The notes: generated by a model not told the origin, from the letters alone. Counted from the stretch's first letter, positions 52,295 to 61,866 are shown. The stretch: DNA of 64,000 bases from Lederbergia panacisoli (GCF_024626525.1 NZ_JANJGU010000004.1:1-64000); one strand, 5' to 3'. Numbers and translations are program-made.

Positions 52295-53041
52295 TTACAT
52301 ATCCAAAGTAGTATAAAATCTTTCGATTGTAAACTTTGAACGATCGCCTCTAAATACGGAATCCGAAAACTCGATTGGTTTCATATCATCGTTGTAAGTA
52401 GTGGTTTCTAAAGAAAAAACGGGTGAACCCTCCGGGATGCCTAAATATTCACTTATCGTTTCACTTGCAAGTATTGGTTCAATCGTTTCGATTGTTTTGT
52501 GAATTCCTACTTTATATTTCTCTTGTAAAAGTTGGAACAACGAGCTTTTGCATCCTTCTTCGTCATTTACCAGTCCTGGAGCAAATTGCCATGGTATAAA
52601 TGATATAGAATAGAAAAGTGGTTCGTCATTCGCGTAACGAATGCGAGTTAATCTAGTAACGGGATCGTTTTCGTTTATTTGTAGATTTATGGCAAGTGTT
52701 TGATCTGCTGGAATCACTCTCAAATCTAATATTTCCGTGCTTGGTCTATAGCCTTGTTCAATTAATTGACTGGCAAATCCTTTTTCCGCAGTTGATAATG
52801 ATGTCTGAATTTTAGGCTTGGATACAAATGTACCTTTCCCTTGAATTCTATGAATTCTTCCTTCAAGGGCAAGTTGCTGTAAGGCTATTCTAACAGTAGT
52901 ACGGCTGACGCTATATTCCTCGCATAATTCCATCTCTGTTGGTAGCTTATCGCCAACTTCGTATTTGCCCGCTTTGATTTGATCAAGAATCTTATTTTTT
53001 ACAACGTTATATAAAGCCGGTTGTTCTTTGATAGAATCCAT
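52295..53041 (-). CDS. GntR family regulator with UTRA domain
   Basis: A 248-residue regulator: winged helix with LPTEMELCEEYSVSRTTVRI and wing GKGTFVSKPKIQT, and a UTRA effector domain (PVTRLTRIRYANDEPLFYSI...). Its ligand is probably a phosphorylated sugar from the neighbouring pathway, as for NagR/YvoA. GGGGGAG lies 5 bp before the ATG at 53041. Divergent from the kinase-GH4 operon, with shared operator-like sequences between them. Confidence 0.9.
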   Translation of the reverse strand: MDSIKEQPALYNVVKNKILDQIKAGKYEVGDKLPTEMELCEEYSVSRTTVRIALQQLALEGRIHRIQGKGTFVSKPKIQTSLSTAEKGFASQLIEQGYRPSTEILDLRVIPADQTLAINLQINENDPVTRLTRIRYANDEPLFYSISFIPWQFAPGLVNDEEGCKSSLFQLLQEKYKVGIHKTIETIEPILASETISEYLGIPEGSPVFSLETTTYNDDMKPIEFSDSVFRGDRSKFTIERFYTTLDM

Positions 53042-53072
53042 ATGCACTCCCCCAATTCTTTTCAAAAATGGT

Positions 53073-53195
53073 CATAACAAGTAAATGTTTTAATATAGTT
53101 GAATTAAAACCTATTATAAGCATTTATTTTTGTAAAAGATATAGAAAGAACGCAATAAGTTTTATATTGACTATTTGTTATAACAAGTGTAAATT
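53073..53195 (+). promoter_or_regulatory. Promoter of the kinase-GH4 operon with GntR-type operator
   Basis: TTGACT (53167-53172) and TAAATT (53190-53195) have a 17-bp spacer that contains the palindrome TTGTTATAACAA (53175-53186). A related half site, CATAACAAG, lies at 53073-53081 next to the GntR gene start. Binding would block RNA polymerase and fits control by the divergent GntR/UTRA protein, including autoregulation. Confidence 0.6.
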
Positions 53196-53323
53196 AAAGA
53201 TAGTAACAATATTTAGGCCGCTCTTTTATAAAATCAACGAGATTCATCCATCTTTGTTGTATGCGTCTTATTCACATTATAGAAAACGCTACCAAAAAAA
53301 TAATGTAGCAGAGGGGGAAGAGA

Positions 53324-54310
53324 ATGCCAATCATTATGGGTGTAGACGGTGGGGGAAGTAAAACATTTACCGTCATTTCTGATGAAAATGGGAATCAGCT
53401 TGGAAAAGGAGTGTCTGGCGGAGGCGGTGGAAACTATCAAACTGTCGGAATCGATAAGGCGATTGAAAATATAACAGCTTCAATTGACAGCGCGTTAAAG
53501 TCGGCAGGGCTTGACTATAAGGATATTGATTTTGTTCAATATGGCCTTGCAGGTGCTGATCGCCCAAAGGATATCGCTATACTAGAATCCGGTTTGAAAA
53601 GAATACCGTTTGAGAAATGGGACCTTGTTTGTGACACGATGGAAGGTTTAAGGATTGGTTCTAAAAACTTTACCGGTGTCGTATTAGTATGTGGAACAGG
53701 GACGAATGCTGCTGGGAGAAACAAAGAAGGAAAGCAAGTCCAAGTTGGTGGCTTTGGCTATTTCTTTGGTGATTATGCCGGCGGTGGTGCGATGGCTCAA
53801 GAAACATTCCGTGCTGCTGTACGTTCATGGGAAAAGCGGGAACAACCTTCCGTTTTAACAGAGAAGGTACCAAAATACTTCGGACATAATGACATGGAAG
53901 AATTATTTAACCATTTTCTTGATAACGATATTTATCATGCGCCAAATGATCTTGCTCTTATTCTCCATGAGGCAGCCGATGAAGGCGATAAATTAGCCAT
54001 TGGTCTAATGGAAAAAATGGGCGTTGAATTGGGTCTAGCGGCAAGTGCAGTCATTAAAAATCTCGGAGATCTTGACCAACCGATTCCGATTGTACTAACG
54101 GGAAGCATTGTTCAAAAGGGGCAAAATAAATATTTACTAGAAGCACTGCGTAAAACGATAGAAGACGATCATCAAAAGCAAATCGAATTAGTCATACCAG
54201 AGATGGAACCGGTTTACGGATCAGTTTTACTAGGGATGGATCATTTAGGTATTACTGCAACAGATGAAATATATGAAAAATTTAATTCGTATGGAGGCTA
54301 TGAAGAATGA
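53324..54310 (+). CDS. BadF/BadG/BcrA/BcrD ATPase family sugar kinase (N-acetylglucosamine kinase-like)
   Basis: A 328-residue ASKHA-fold kinase: phosphate-1 loop GVDGGGSKTF (residues 6-15), GLAGADRPKD, LVCGTGTNAAG (phosphate-2) and GGFGYFFGDYAGGG. This group includes GlcNAc and glucosamine kinases. GAGGGGG precedes the ATG. It overlaps the GH4 gene (ATGA), so it may phosphorylate the incoming glycoside or the released sugar. Confidence 0.85.
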   Translation: MPIIMGVDGGGSKTFTVISDENGNQLGKGVSGGGGGNYQTVGIDKAIENITASIDSALKSAGLDYKDIDFVQYGLAGADRPKDIAILESGLKRIPFEKWDLVCDTMEGLRIGSKNFTGVVLVCGTGTNAAGRNKEGKQVQVGGFGYFFGDYAGGGAMAQETFRAAVRSWEKREQPSVLTEKVPKYFGHNDMEELFNHFLDNDIYHAPNDLALILHEAADEGDKLAIGLMEKMGVELGLAASAVIKNLGDLDQPIPIVLTGSIVQKGQNKYLLEALRKTIEDDHQKQIELVIPEMEPVYGSVLLGMDHLGITATDEIYEKFNSYGGYEE

Positions 54311-55620
54311 AAAAAGCATTAAAAGTGGCTGTTATCGGAGGAGGTTCCTCCTACACACCAGAAATTGTTGAAGGTTTTATTAAAAGATATGATGAAATGC
54401 CAGTCAGAGAACTTTATTTAGTTGACATTGAAGAAGGAAGACACAAATTAGAAATCGTTGGCGCGCTTGCTAAAAGAATGGTTGAAAAAGCAGGAGTTCC
54501 AATTGATGTAAAACTAACTTTAGATCGCAGAGAAGCGATTAAGGATGCAGACTTTGTTACAACTCAGCTTCGTGTTGGTTTGCTTGACGCACGTAAGCGC
54601 GATGAGCATATCCCTCTCAAACATAATGTGATTGGTCAAGAAACAACGGGTGCAGGCGGATTTGCTAAGGCGATGCGTACAATTCCTGTCATTCTTGATA
54701 TTTGTAAAGATATTGAAGAACTAGCTCCAAATGCATATCTATTTAACTTTACAAATCCAGCGGGTATTGTCACAGAAGCTGTAATTAAGCATACAAATGT
54801 AAAATCAATTGGTCTATGTAACTTGCCAATCGGTACGAGAATGCATATTGCTAGATTATGTGATGTTGAGCTCGACAAAGTATATATTGAAATGATGGGC
54901 ATTAACCATCTTAACTGGACAACAAGAGTTGTCGTTGATGGAGTAGACATTACAAATGAGATCTTGTCTAAAGTGTCTGAAGCAAAAGGGATGACAATGA
55001 AAAATATTCCTGACTTTGGATGGGATAAAGAATTCCTTCAATCTTTAGGAGCATTACCATGTTCATACCATCGCTACTATTATATGAAAGATGAAATGCT
55101 TAAAGAGCAATTAGAATCAGTTGAAAAGAATGGTACTCGCGCAGATGTCGTAAAAAGAGTCGAAGCTGAATTGTTCGAACTTTACAAAGATCCTGAGCTT
55201 GCCATTAAGCCGCCACAATTACAAGAACGCGGTGGAGCTTACTATTCAGAGGCTGCGCTGAATCTTATGAGTTCAATTTATTTAAACAAAGGTGATATTC
55301 AAACAGTTAACGTTCGTAACAATGGAGCCATCGCCTGCTTGCCGGATGATGCTTCTATAGAAATTAACTGTGTAATTGATTCTCAAGGTGCTCATCCAAT
55401 TCAATTGCAAGCTGAAATGACACCACAAATTAGAGGGTTGCTGCAAGTAGTAAAAGCATACGAAGAATTAACGGTTGAAGCTGGTGTTCATGGTGACTAT
55501 GAAAAAGCTCTTCAAGCGTTGACGATTCATCCGCTAGTCGGTTCTGCAGCTCTTGCTAAAACGTTGTTAGATGAGATTTTAGAAGCTAACAAAGATTATT
55601 TACCACAATTCAATAAGTAA
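54307..55620 (+). CDS. Glycoside hydrolase family 4, 6-phospho-glycosidase type
   Basis: A 437-residue NAD/metal-dependent GH4 enzyme: GGGSSYTPE (residues 11-19), FTNPAGI (148-154), CNLP at 171-174 and MGINHLNW with His201. The CN[VIL]P motif marks the 6-phospho-beta-glucosidase subgroup (LicH, ChbF), unlike CHSI in the enzyme at 25007. With the adjacent kinase, phosphorylation by ATP rather than a PTS may supply the 6-phosphate. Candidate substrates are 6-phosphorylated beta-glucosides or chitobiose-type amino-sugar disaccharides. Confidence 0.9.
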   Translation: MKKALKVAVIGGGSSYTPEIVEGFIKRYDEMPVRELYLVDIEEGRHKLEIVGALAKRMVEKAGVPIDVKLTLDRREAIKDADFVTTQLRVGLLDARKRDEHIPLKHNVIGQETTGAGGFAKAMRTIPVILDICKDIEELAPNAYLFNFTNPAGIVTEAVIKHTNVKSIGLCNLPIGTRMHIARLCDVELDKVYIEMMGINHLNWTTRVVVDGVDITNEILSKVSEAKGMTMKNIPDFGWDKEFLQSLGALPCSYHRYYYMKDEMLKEQLESVEKNGTRADVVKRVEAELFELYKDPELAIKPPQLQERGGAYYSEAALNLMSSIYLNKGDIQTVNVRNNGAIACLPDDASIEINCVIDSQGAHPIQLQAEMTPQIRGLLQVVKAYEELTVEAGVHGDYEKALQALTIHPLVGSAALAKTLLDEILEANKDYLPQFNK

Positions 55621-55631
55621 TTATGAATATA

Positions 55632-55667
55632 ACAATCCGCAGACTTCCTGTCCGCGGGTTGTTTTTT
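55632..55667 (+). terminator. Terminator of the kinase-GH4 operon
   Basis: ACAATCCGC and GCGGGTTGT pair (one G-U), followed by TTTTTT. Confidence 0.85.
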
Positions 55668-55747
55668 CGTAACAATAATGTACTTAATATTTTACTTAGC
55701 AAAGCAAAAGTATTAATCGACAATAAGCCGCATTTTTCTTAATTACT

Positions 55748-55770
55748 AAAACGATGGAAGTCGTTTTTTT
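55748..55770 (+). terminator. Small second hairpin with T tract
   Basis: AAACGA and TCGTTT flank TGGAAG and run into TTTTTTT. Short stem; possible back-up terminator. Confidence 0.4.
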
Positions 55771-55791
55771 ATTGTAATTGTAAATAATAAT

Positions 55792-55828
55792 CTAGTAATA
55801 ACTAGCAAAATTACATAATAACTAGCAA
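55792..55828. repeat. Direct repeats TAATAACTAGCAA, 20 bp apart
   Basis: TAATAACTAGCAA occurs at 55796-55808 and 55816-55828; the first overlaps an inverted repeat CTAGT-AATA-ACTAG (55792-55805). Direct repeats two helical turns apart resemble activator sites. It lies in the gene-free stretch 55621-56092, which otherwise holds two terminator hairpins and an AT-rich leader of the binding-protein gene. Confidence 0.5.
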
Positions 55829-56092
55829 TATTCCATTTACGTAAGAAGAAAGTTTGAATAATATTATGAATAATGAAAGGGCTTTCTTTTTTCTTGTTTA
55901 ATTTAACAGTTAATAGATTTATAAGGTAAAAGTAACTTAATCAGTTACCTAACTAGGAGGGCCTACTTTTTGGCATAATTATCATAATATTAAAATATTT
56001 ATGTTGTAATACAACGTGAAAGGGGGGATGTAATAACTTTGACACCAATCATTGCATGATTAGATTGATTATTTTAATTAGGAGGGGTCAAT

Positions 56093-57424
56093 TTGAAGGC
56101 GAAGAAACTGTCTTTTCTACTCATGGTAATATTCGTTTTACTACTTTCCGCTTGTAGTGGAGGTAAAGAAACAGCTGGTGAAAAAGATCCTGTAAAGGAA
56201 GATGATCCACCAAAAGAGGAAGAACCAGCAGCAGAAGAAGAAGAACCAACATATGATTTGGGCGGGCGTGTTATTAAAATTGTCAATCACTGGGATATGA
56301 CGCCGCAAGGTGGAACGGAGCTCGGTGACTTATCCGTTCAGAAGGTTAAAGAAGCAGAGGAAAAATATAATGTGAAAATAGAATATGTTGTTGTGCCATG
56401 GGAGGAGAAGGTAAATCAGTTAACTGCAAGTGTCTTGGCAAATGAGCCACTCGGAGACCTTGTAGGCTTAGATACGAACATGACTGCAGCTATGGTTCAA
56501 CAAGATTATTTGTATGCATTAGATGATATCATTGATCTGTCGACGTCAAAAATCAGTGATACTCTGAAAAAAATGGGGACTTTCAATGAAAAGGTACACC
56601 TATTAAAGCATGAAATAAATGAAAGCGGCGGTATGTTCTACAATAAAACAATGTTTGAACAAGCTGGTCTACCAGATCCATATGAATTGCAAGAAGCTGG
56701 TGAATGGACTTGGGATGCAATGCTTGATGCAGCTAAAAAACTGACCACTGGATCAAACTATGGCCTAAGTGGAGATGCAAACCTACTTGGCGAATATTCC
56801 ATCGTAACTAACGAAGGACAAGTTTTAGATACTACTACAGGTGAATTAACATTAGATTCTCCTAATGCAATGGAAGGTTTAGAATTTATGAATTCACTTT
56901 TCAATGAACATAAAGTCGTAAAACCGAATGAAGGAGATACTTGGAACAACCCGCGTCAATACTTTACTGAAGGCTTGGTAGGGATGACTCAAGGGTGGGT
57001 TTGGGAAGCAGATGGCCGCTCAGATACACCATTTGAGTGGGGCTATGTATTCTGGCCAAAAGGTCCTAAAGCAAGTGACTATAAAACCATTGTTTCTAGT
57101 GCTGAAGGAATGACGATACCAAAAGGTGTTGAGGATCCAGAAATCGTATATCAAATCTGGGAAGACTTGCAGCTTTGGGAATTATCCCAGGATGGTGTTG
57201 TGGAATGGTTTGAAAACGTAATGCCGAACGAAGAGTCCGTTAATACAGCTACGGAAATGCTTGAAAAAATTAATGCGAATTATTGGGCGGCTTATGATTT
57301 AAATGATGCGTTCTGGGGAACGTATGCAAGTATTGCAAATGGTGAAGAATCTCCATCACAAGCCATTGCAAAAGTTAAAGCTGAGGCCCAGGCCCGTGTA
57401 GACAAATTCATGGGTAAGGAATAA
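56093..57424 (+). CDS. Solitary sugar-binding lipoprotein
   Basis: A 443-residue solute-binding protein: signal ending LLLSACSG (Cys about 21), then a highly acidic Pro/Glu linker (KDPVKEDDPPKEEEPAAEEE) before the binding domain (GGRVIKIVNHWDM...). C-terminal half has the family-1 features (GVVEWFENVMPNEESV). TTG start with AGGAGG 7 bp upstream. No permease or ATPase gene is nearby in the window, so its partners are beyond the edge, elsewhere in the genome, or it serves as a receptor. Confidence 0.88.
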   Translation: MKAKKLSFLLMVIFVLLLSACSGGKETAGEKDPVKEDDPPKEEEPAAEEEEPTYDLGGRVIKIVNHWDMTPQGGTELGDLSVQKVKEAEEKYNVKIEYVVVPWEEKVNQLTASVLANEPLGDLVGLDTNMTAAMVQQDYLYALDDIIDLSTSKISDTLKKMGTFNEKVHLLKHEINESGGMFYNKTMFEQAGLPDPYELQEAGEWTWDAMLDAAKKLTTGSNYGLSGDANLLGEYSIVTNEGQVLDTTTGELTLDSPNAMEGLEFMNSLFNEHKVVKPNEGDTWNNPRQYFTEGLVGMTQGWVWEADGRSDTPFEWGYVFWPKGPKASDYKTIVSSAEGMTIPKGVEDPEIVYQIWEDLQLWELSQDGVVEWFENVMPNEESVNTATEMLEKINANYWAAYDLNDAFWGTYASIANGEESPSQAIAKVKAEAQARVDKFMGKE

Positions 57425-57475
57425 ATAATCTATAATATTAAAAGTTACTAAAAATACTCTTAGAAATGAACCCGG

Positions 57476-57520
57476 AAAGGCGACATTACATTCAAATTAT
57501 GAATATAATGTCGTCTTTTT
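57476..57520 (+). terminator. Terminator of the binding-protein gene
   Basis: AAAGGCGACATTA pairs with TAATGTCGTCTTT (one mismatch-type G-T), extended by ATTCA/TGAAT, followed by TTTTT. Confidence 0.85.
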
Positions 57521-57579
57521 GTTCTTAGATTAACACGTTGCCAAAAAATACAGAAGAGATGAAAAATTTTTAATATTGC

Positions 57580-57630
57580 TTGACAAGGTATTTATATCAT
57601 TATATCGTAAATGTGTAAACGTTTACACAT
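57580..57630 (+). promoter_or_regulatory. Promoter with perfect 20-bp cre-like palindrome
   Basis: TTGACA lies at 57580-57585 with TATA-rich -10 candidates about 15-17 bp downstream. ATGTGTAAACGTTTACACAT (57611-57630) is a perfect palindrome containing the cre consensus TGTAAACGTTTACA. Binding of CcpA or a dedicated LacI-type regulator at the start point would repress the oxidoreductase/NagA operon. Confidence 0.72.
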
Positions 57631-57685
57631 TTGAAATCTTTTACCATATTGTCTATACATAATAAGCAAAGAGGAGAGATATATT

Positions 57686-58762
57686 ATGACAGTAAAAGTA
57701 GGAATCATCGGGGCCGGTTCTATTTCCGAGTTTCATTTAAAAGCATATCAAAACAATCCCGATGTAGAACTATATGCAATTTGCGATCTAAATGAACAAA
57801 GGGCGAGGGAAAAAGCTGTTAAATATGGCATACAAGTTGTTCATACGGATTATGAGGAAATGCTTCAAGACCCTGAACTGGAAGCAGTTAGTATTTGCAC
57901 ATGGAATAATACGCATGCTCCAATTAGTATTGCAGCATTAAATGCGGGTAAACATGTTTTATCTGAAAAGCCGTTATGCAAAACAGTCGATGAGGCTCTC
58001 CGAGTAGAGGAAGCTGTAAAGAAATCCAATAAAGTTTTTCAAATAGGATATGTTCGGAGGTATGAGCCGAGTACGAATGTGTTAAAGAGCTTTATTGATT
58101 CCGGAGATCTTGGAGAAATTTATTATGCTAAGGCATCATATATTAGAAGAATTGGTAATCCAGGTGGTTGGTTTGCAGATAAAGAACGCTCCGGCGGCGG
58201 GCCATTAATCGATCTTGGGGTACATATAATCGATATTTGCTGGTATTTAATGGGGAAACCTAAAGTGAAATCGGTGAGCGGGAATGTATATCAAAAAGTA
58301 GGAAACCGATCCAATATACAAAACTTATCATTTTATAAAGCTGCAGACTATGATCCTAGTGTTAATACAGTAGAGGATATGGCTAATGCTTTGGTCCGTT
58401 TTGAGAATGGTGCTTCATTATTTGTAGATGTCAGCTTTACTGCTCATGCGAAGAAGGATGAAATTAGTTTGAAGTTATATGGAGATAAAGGTGGGGCTGA
58501 AGTAGACCCGAATCTTGTCATTATGTCGGAGAAACATGGCACAATTTTAAATATTGAACCGCAAGTTGACGAGCTTTCCCCTGATTATGCCGTACCTTTT
58601 CAAAATGAAATCAATCATTTTATTGAGTGCTGTAAAACGGGAAATAGCCCTATTAGCCCGATTGAAGATGGGGTGGAAATGATGAAAATACTATGCGGTA
58701 TTTACGAGTCCAGTGAGAACAAAACTGAAATTCATTTTAACACGGAACCTCAAACGGTATAA
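57686..58762 (+). CDS. Gfo/Idh/MocA family oxidoreductase
   Basis: A 358-residue NAD(P)-dependent sugar oxidoreductase: Rossmann loop GIIGAGSISEFH (residues 6-17), the signature LSEKPLCKTVDEA (EKP lysine), and GGGPLIDLGVHIIDICWYLM with Asp and His of the catalytic triad. Substrates are typically sugars, amino sugars or inositols. First gene of an operon continuing with ROK kinase, NagA and two further family members. Confidence 0.92.
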   Translation: MTVKVGIIGAGSISEFHLKAYQNNPDVELYAICDLNEQRAREKAVKYGIQVVHTDYEEMLQDPELEAVSICTWNNTHAPISIAALNAGKHVLSEKPLCKTVDEALRVEEAVKKSNKVFQIGYVRRYEPSTNVLKSFIDSGDLGEIYYAKASYIRRIGNPGGWFADKERSGGGPLIDLGVHIIDICWYLMGKPKVKSVSGNVYQKVGNRSNIQNLSFYKAADYDPSVNTVEDMANALVRFENGASLFVDVSFTAHAKKDEISLKLYGDKGGAEVDPNLVIMSEKHGTILNIEPQVDELSPDYAVPFQNEINHFIECCKTGNSPISPIEDGVEMMKILCGIYESSENKTEIHFNTEPQTV

Positions 58763-58774
58763 GGAATGATGTCG

Positions 58775-59716
58775 ATGGATCAAGTGATTATTGGTGTTGA
58801 TATTGGAGGTACAAATACAGTTATAGGAATGTTTGATGATGATTTATCTTTAATCAAAAAGACTTCCGTGCCATCAAAAGAATTATCTATTAAAAATCCT
58901 GAACAATTTATTCAATCACTAGCATTGGAGATTAATAGGTTTGCAGCACATCAAACAATCATTTCTGTTGGTGTTGCTGTTCCCGGAAAGGTAGATGGAG
59001 GGCTTGGCATTGTTGAACTAGCAACGAATCTTTCATGGGAAAATGTTGAATTAGCAAAGGGATTATCAGACATTCTGCAAGTGCCTGTCAGAATAGAACA
59101 TGATGTAAGAAGCTATACAATCGGAGAAGCGATGAAAGGCGCGGGCGTTGGGTACGACAATATTGTTTGTCTCACAATTGGTACAGGGATGGCGGTCGGT
59201 ACGATTGTGAACGGGCAATTAATTGCAGGTTCGGACTTCCTAGCCGGCGAGTTAGGGCATGACACAGTTCCGGGTATATCGAATGAATGTGCATGTGGAA
59301 AAATAGGCTGCTTGGAAACCGTCGTTTCAGCTCCCGGAATATCAAGGCTGGCTGCCGAAAAAGTGTCATCAAACAAGGGCACTTTGCTTCGGCTTGTTGA
59401 AGGTAAGATTACCGCGCTGGATGTATATGAAGCAAGTGAAAAGGGTGATGCCGCGGCGAAAGAAATTTTTGATTATGTCGGTAACACCCTAGCTCAAAAG
59501 TTGGCTACAGTCGTTTACCTGCTTAATCCCGAAGTGATCATTATCGGGGGTGGGGTTGCTGCGGCTGGTGACTTTCTACTTAATCCAATCCGTAAAACCT
59601 TAGAAGTGGAATGTCCTTTCTATATTGCCGATCTTAATATAAAAATCGGACAATTGGGTGATAGTGCTGGGTTAATCGGTGTCGCACATCTTGCAAAAGA
59701 AAGTATCAAGCTATAA
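58775..59716 (+). CDS. ROK family sugar kinase
   Basis: A 313-residue ROK protein without a DNA-binding domain, so a kinase rather than a repressor. GVDIGGTNTVIG (phosphate loop), TIGTGMAVGTIVNG, ELGHDTV and the zinc motif CACGKIGCLE. Likely phosphorylates glucose, GlcNAc or ManNAc; with NagA next, an N-acetylhexosamine is plausible. Several ATGs at 58766-58775; the last is best spaced from AAGGA. Confidence 0.88.
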   Translation: MDQVIIGVDIGGTNTVIGMFDDDLSLIKKTSVPSKELSIKNPEQFIQSLALEINRFAAHQTIISVGVAVPGKVDGGLGIVELATNLSWENVELAKGLSDILQVPVRIEHDVRSYTIGEAMKGAGVGYDNIVCLTIGTGMAVGTIVNGQLIAGSDFLAGELGHDTVPGISNECACGKIGCLETVVSAPGISRLAAEKVSSNKGTLLRLVEGKITALDVYEASEKGDAAAKEIFDYVGNTLAQKLATVVYLLNPEVIIIGGGVAAAGDFLLNPIRKTLEVECPFYIADLNIKIGQLGDSAGLIGVAHLAKESIKL

Positions 59717-59734
59717 ATAAAGGAAGTGTACAGT

Positions 59735-60913
59735 ATGCAGGCTCAAGGAATGACGCTTTATGTAAATGGCAAAATTTATACTGGCTCGGACATCTACGAA
59801 AACGGACAAATGTTAGTGGATGAAGACGGGAAAATCATAGATATTTCGCATGAGCAACTCAATAGCACTAATATTAACGTTATTGATTTAAGAGGAAAGA
59901 TTGTCGTTCCGGGATTTGTTGATGTTCATATACACGGTGGCAATGGGTATGAAGTTATGGGAGGAACGGAAAAAGACCTGGATGAAACTAGTAAGTTCCA
60001 TGCATCACATGGTACAACATCATTCCTGCCATCTACTGCGGCAGCTTCAAATGATGATCTTATTCGTGTTTTGAAAAATTGTGCTGCTTCGTTTGAAAAC
60101 GGGGTTTCCGGTGCTGAGCTATTAGGAGTCCATTTAGAGGGACCTTATATAAACGAAAAGGCACGGGGTGCAATGGATATTGAGCAAATCCGACTTCCAG
60201 ACCTAACTGAAATGGAACGGTTTATAAAAGCTTCTGAAAATACAATCCGTCTCGTAACGTTGGCGCCAGAGATAGAAGGTGGACTTGAACTTGTCGAATA
60301 CCTTAACGAACAAGGAGTTACCGTATCTATCGGACATTCTTATGCTAGCTACGAAGAAATGAAAAAAGCCGTAGAGCATGGTGTTCGTCATACAACCCAT
60401 CATTTTAATGGAATGAGAGGATTACACCATCGTGATCCAGGAGTTGCGGGAACTGGACTTATGTTGGAGGAACTCACATTAGAGCTCATTGCTGACGGTA
60501 TTCATGTTCATCCAGCGGTCGTTAAATTTATGTATCAAGCAAAAGGCGCAGATAAAATATGCGCGATTACGGATGCAGTGAAAAGTACAGGGCTTCTGGA
60601 TGGGGAATATGATGATGTTCAAGTAATGAATGGAAAAATATTTTTAAAAGAGCATCCAGATACTCTTGCAGGAAGCTCATTAACGATGATAAATGGATTA
60701 CATAATGTACTCCAATATACAGGTCTTCCTCTAGAAAAGGTCCTTCCATCATTTACAATTGTTCCAGCTAAAAAAGCAAATGTGGTAAATAGGAAAGGAT
60801 CCATTGAACGTGGAAAAGATGCAGACTTTTTAATATTGGATGAAGATTTTAACTTAGTATCGACATTTGTAAAAGGTAAAAAAGTTTATGAAAAGAGGTG
60901 TCAGCCTTGTTGA
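59735..60913 (+). CDS. nagA: N-acetylglucosamine-6-phosphate deacetylase
   Basis: A 392-residue amidohydrolase. Metal and catalytic motifs: VDVHIHGGNGYEVMGG (HxH), LLGVHLEGPYINEKARGAM (Glu), SIGHSYASYEEM (His), HHFNGMRGLHHRDPG (His) and AITDAVKSTG (catalytic Asp). It converts GlcNAc-6-P to GlcN-6-P and acetate. No nagB is present in the window. The ATG at 59735 follows AAGGAAGTG; a GTG at 59726 is the alternative. Overlaps the next gene. Confidence 0.92.
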   Translation: MQAQGMTLYVNGKIYTGSDIYENGQMLVDEDGKIIDISHEQLNSTNINVIDLRGKIVVPGFVDVHIHGGNGYEVMGGTEKDLDETSKFHASHGTTSFLPSTAAASNDDLIRVLKNCAASFENGVSGAELLGVHLEGPYINEKARGAMDIEQIRLPDLTEMERFIKASENTIRLVTLAPEIEGGLELVEYLNEQGVTVSIGHSYASYEEMKKAVEHGVRHTTHHFNGMRGLHHRDPGVAGTGLMLEELTLELIADGIHVHPAVVKFMYQAKGADKICAITDAVKSTGLLDGEYDDVQVMNGKIFLKEHPDTLAGSSLTMINGLHNVLQYTGLPLEKVLPSFTIVPAKKANVVNRKGSIERGKDADFLILDEDFNLVSTFVKGKKVYEKRCQPC

Positions 60914-61866
60914 AAGTAGGCATTGTTGGTGTCGGGAAAGTTGGAAGGCGGCGGGCCCATCTATATTCACAAATTGATCGGGTAAAGCTTGTTGGTTTAG
61001 TTGATAAGCAAGATGAGAAGGCGTTGGAGTATGCTCAAGTTTTCGGCGTAAAACCATATTCTACTTTGGAGGAATTAGTAGCCGCAGAAAACCCGGATAT
61101 GATTGATATTTGTCTTCCGACTTTCGATCAAAAGGAAGCTGCAGTAAAGGCTGCCGCTCTTGGTAAGCATGTTTTTTGCCAAAATCCGATAGCTAACTCC
61201 GAAGCTGATGCAAAAGAAATGATACTTGCTTCCCGAAAAGCTGGAGTTCAGCTTTTTGTCAGCAATCCACTGCAATTTTCACCGGAATATGAGAAAATGA
61301 AAAATTTAATAAATCAACAATCGGTTGGCCGTGTAGGAACGGTTCGAATAATTATAGATAAATATGTGGAAAGATTTGATTATGAAAAATCCAATGAATT
61401 GCTGCTTCAATTATTAGTGAATGAAATCGAGTGGCTGCAATCCATTTTTGGAAATGTTGAACGTATATACGCAAAGGGGCTAAAACAACAGAACGAGTAT
61501 GTTAATGTTATTTACGGTTCTCTTCGCTTTGAAAATGGACTGATTGTACATGTAGATGCAAAAGTGATAGAAGGTTCTCATAAAGATCGATTATTTTTGG
61601 AAGCAGCTGGCGAAAAAGGTGTATTATCCTATCAATCTGAGGAAGCTGTACCTATTTATGCATCTTACTATGAGAAAACGCCTTCTTCATGTAATAAATC
61701 CGTGTACGCCCCTTATTTGGAGGAGTTAAAAGATGTAAAGAACCATTTCCATTCCTATCAACATGATGGACAAGCAGCTTTTCATGCATTGAAATGTGGC
61801 TTAGCTGTGTTCCGGTCTATAGAAAACAATGAGGTTATCTCGTTAGGACAGGGGGCGAGAGTATGA
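60907..61866 (+). CDS. Gfo/Idh/MocA family oxidoreductase
   Basis: A 319-residue protein: GIVGVGKVGRRRAHLY Rossmann loop, then VFCQNPIANSEADAK, where the usual EKP is replaced by QNP, so the canonical lysine is missing; the later LLVNEIEWLQSIFG lacks the typical GGxxxDxGxH. It may therefore be a non-standard or structural member of the family. TTG at 60907 with AGAGG 8 bp upstream, overlapping nagA by 7 bp. Confidence 0.82.
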   Translation: MLKVGIVGVGKVGRRRAHLYSQIDRVKLVGLVDKQDEKALEYAQVFGVKPYSTLEELVAAENPDMIDICLPTFDQKEAAVKAAALGKHVFCQNPIANSEADAKEMILASRKAGVQLFVSNPLQFSPEYEKMKNLINQQSVGRVGTVRIIIDKYVERFDYEKSNELLLQLLVNEIEWLQSIFGNVERIYAKGLKQQNEYVNVIYGSLRFENGLIVHVDAKVIEGSHKDRLFLEAAGEKGVLSYQSEEAVPIYASYYEKTPSSCNKSVYAPYLEELKDVKNHFHSYQHDGQAAFHALKCGLAVFRSIENNEVISLGQGARV

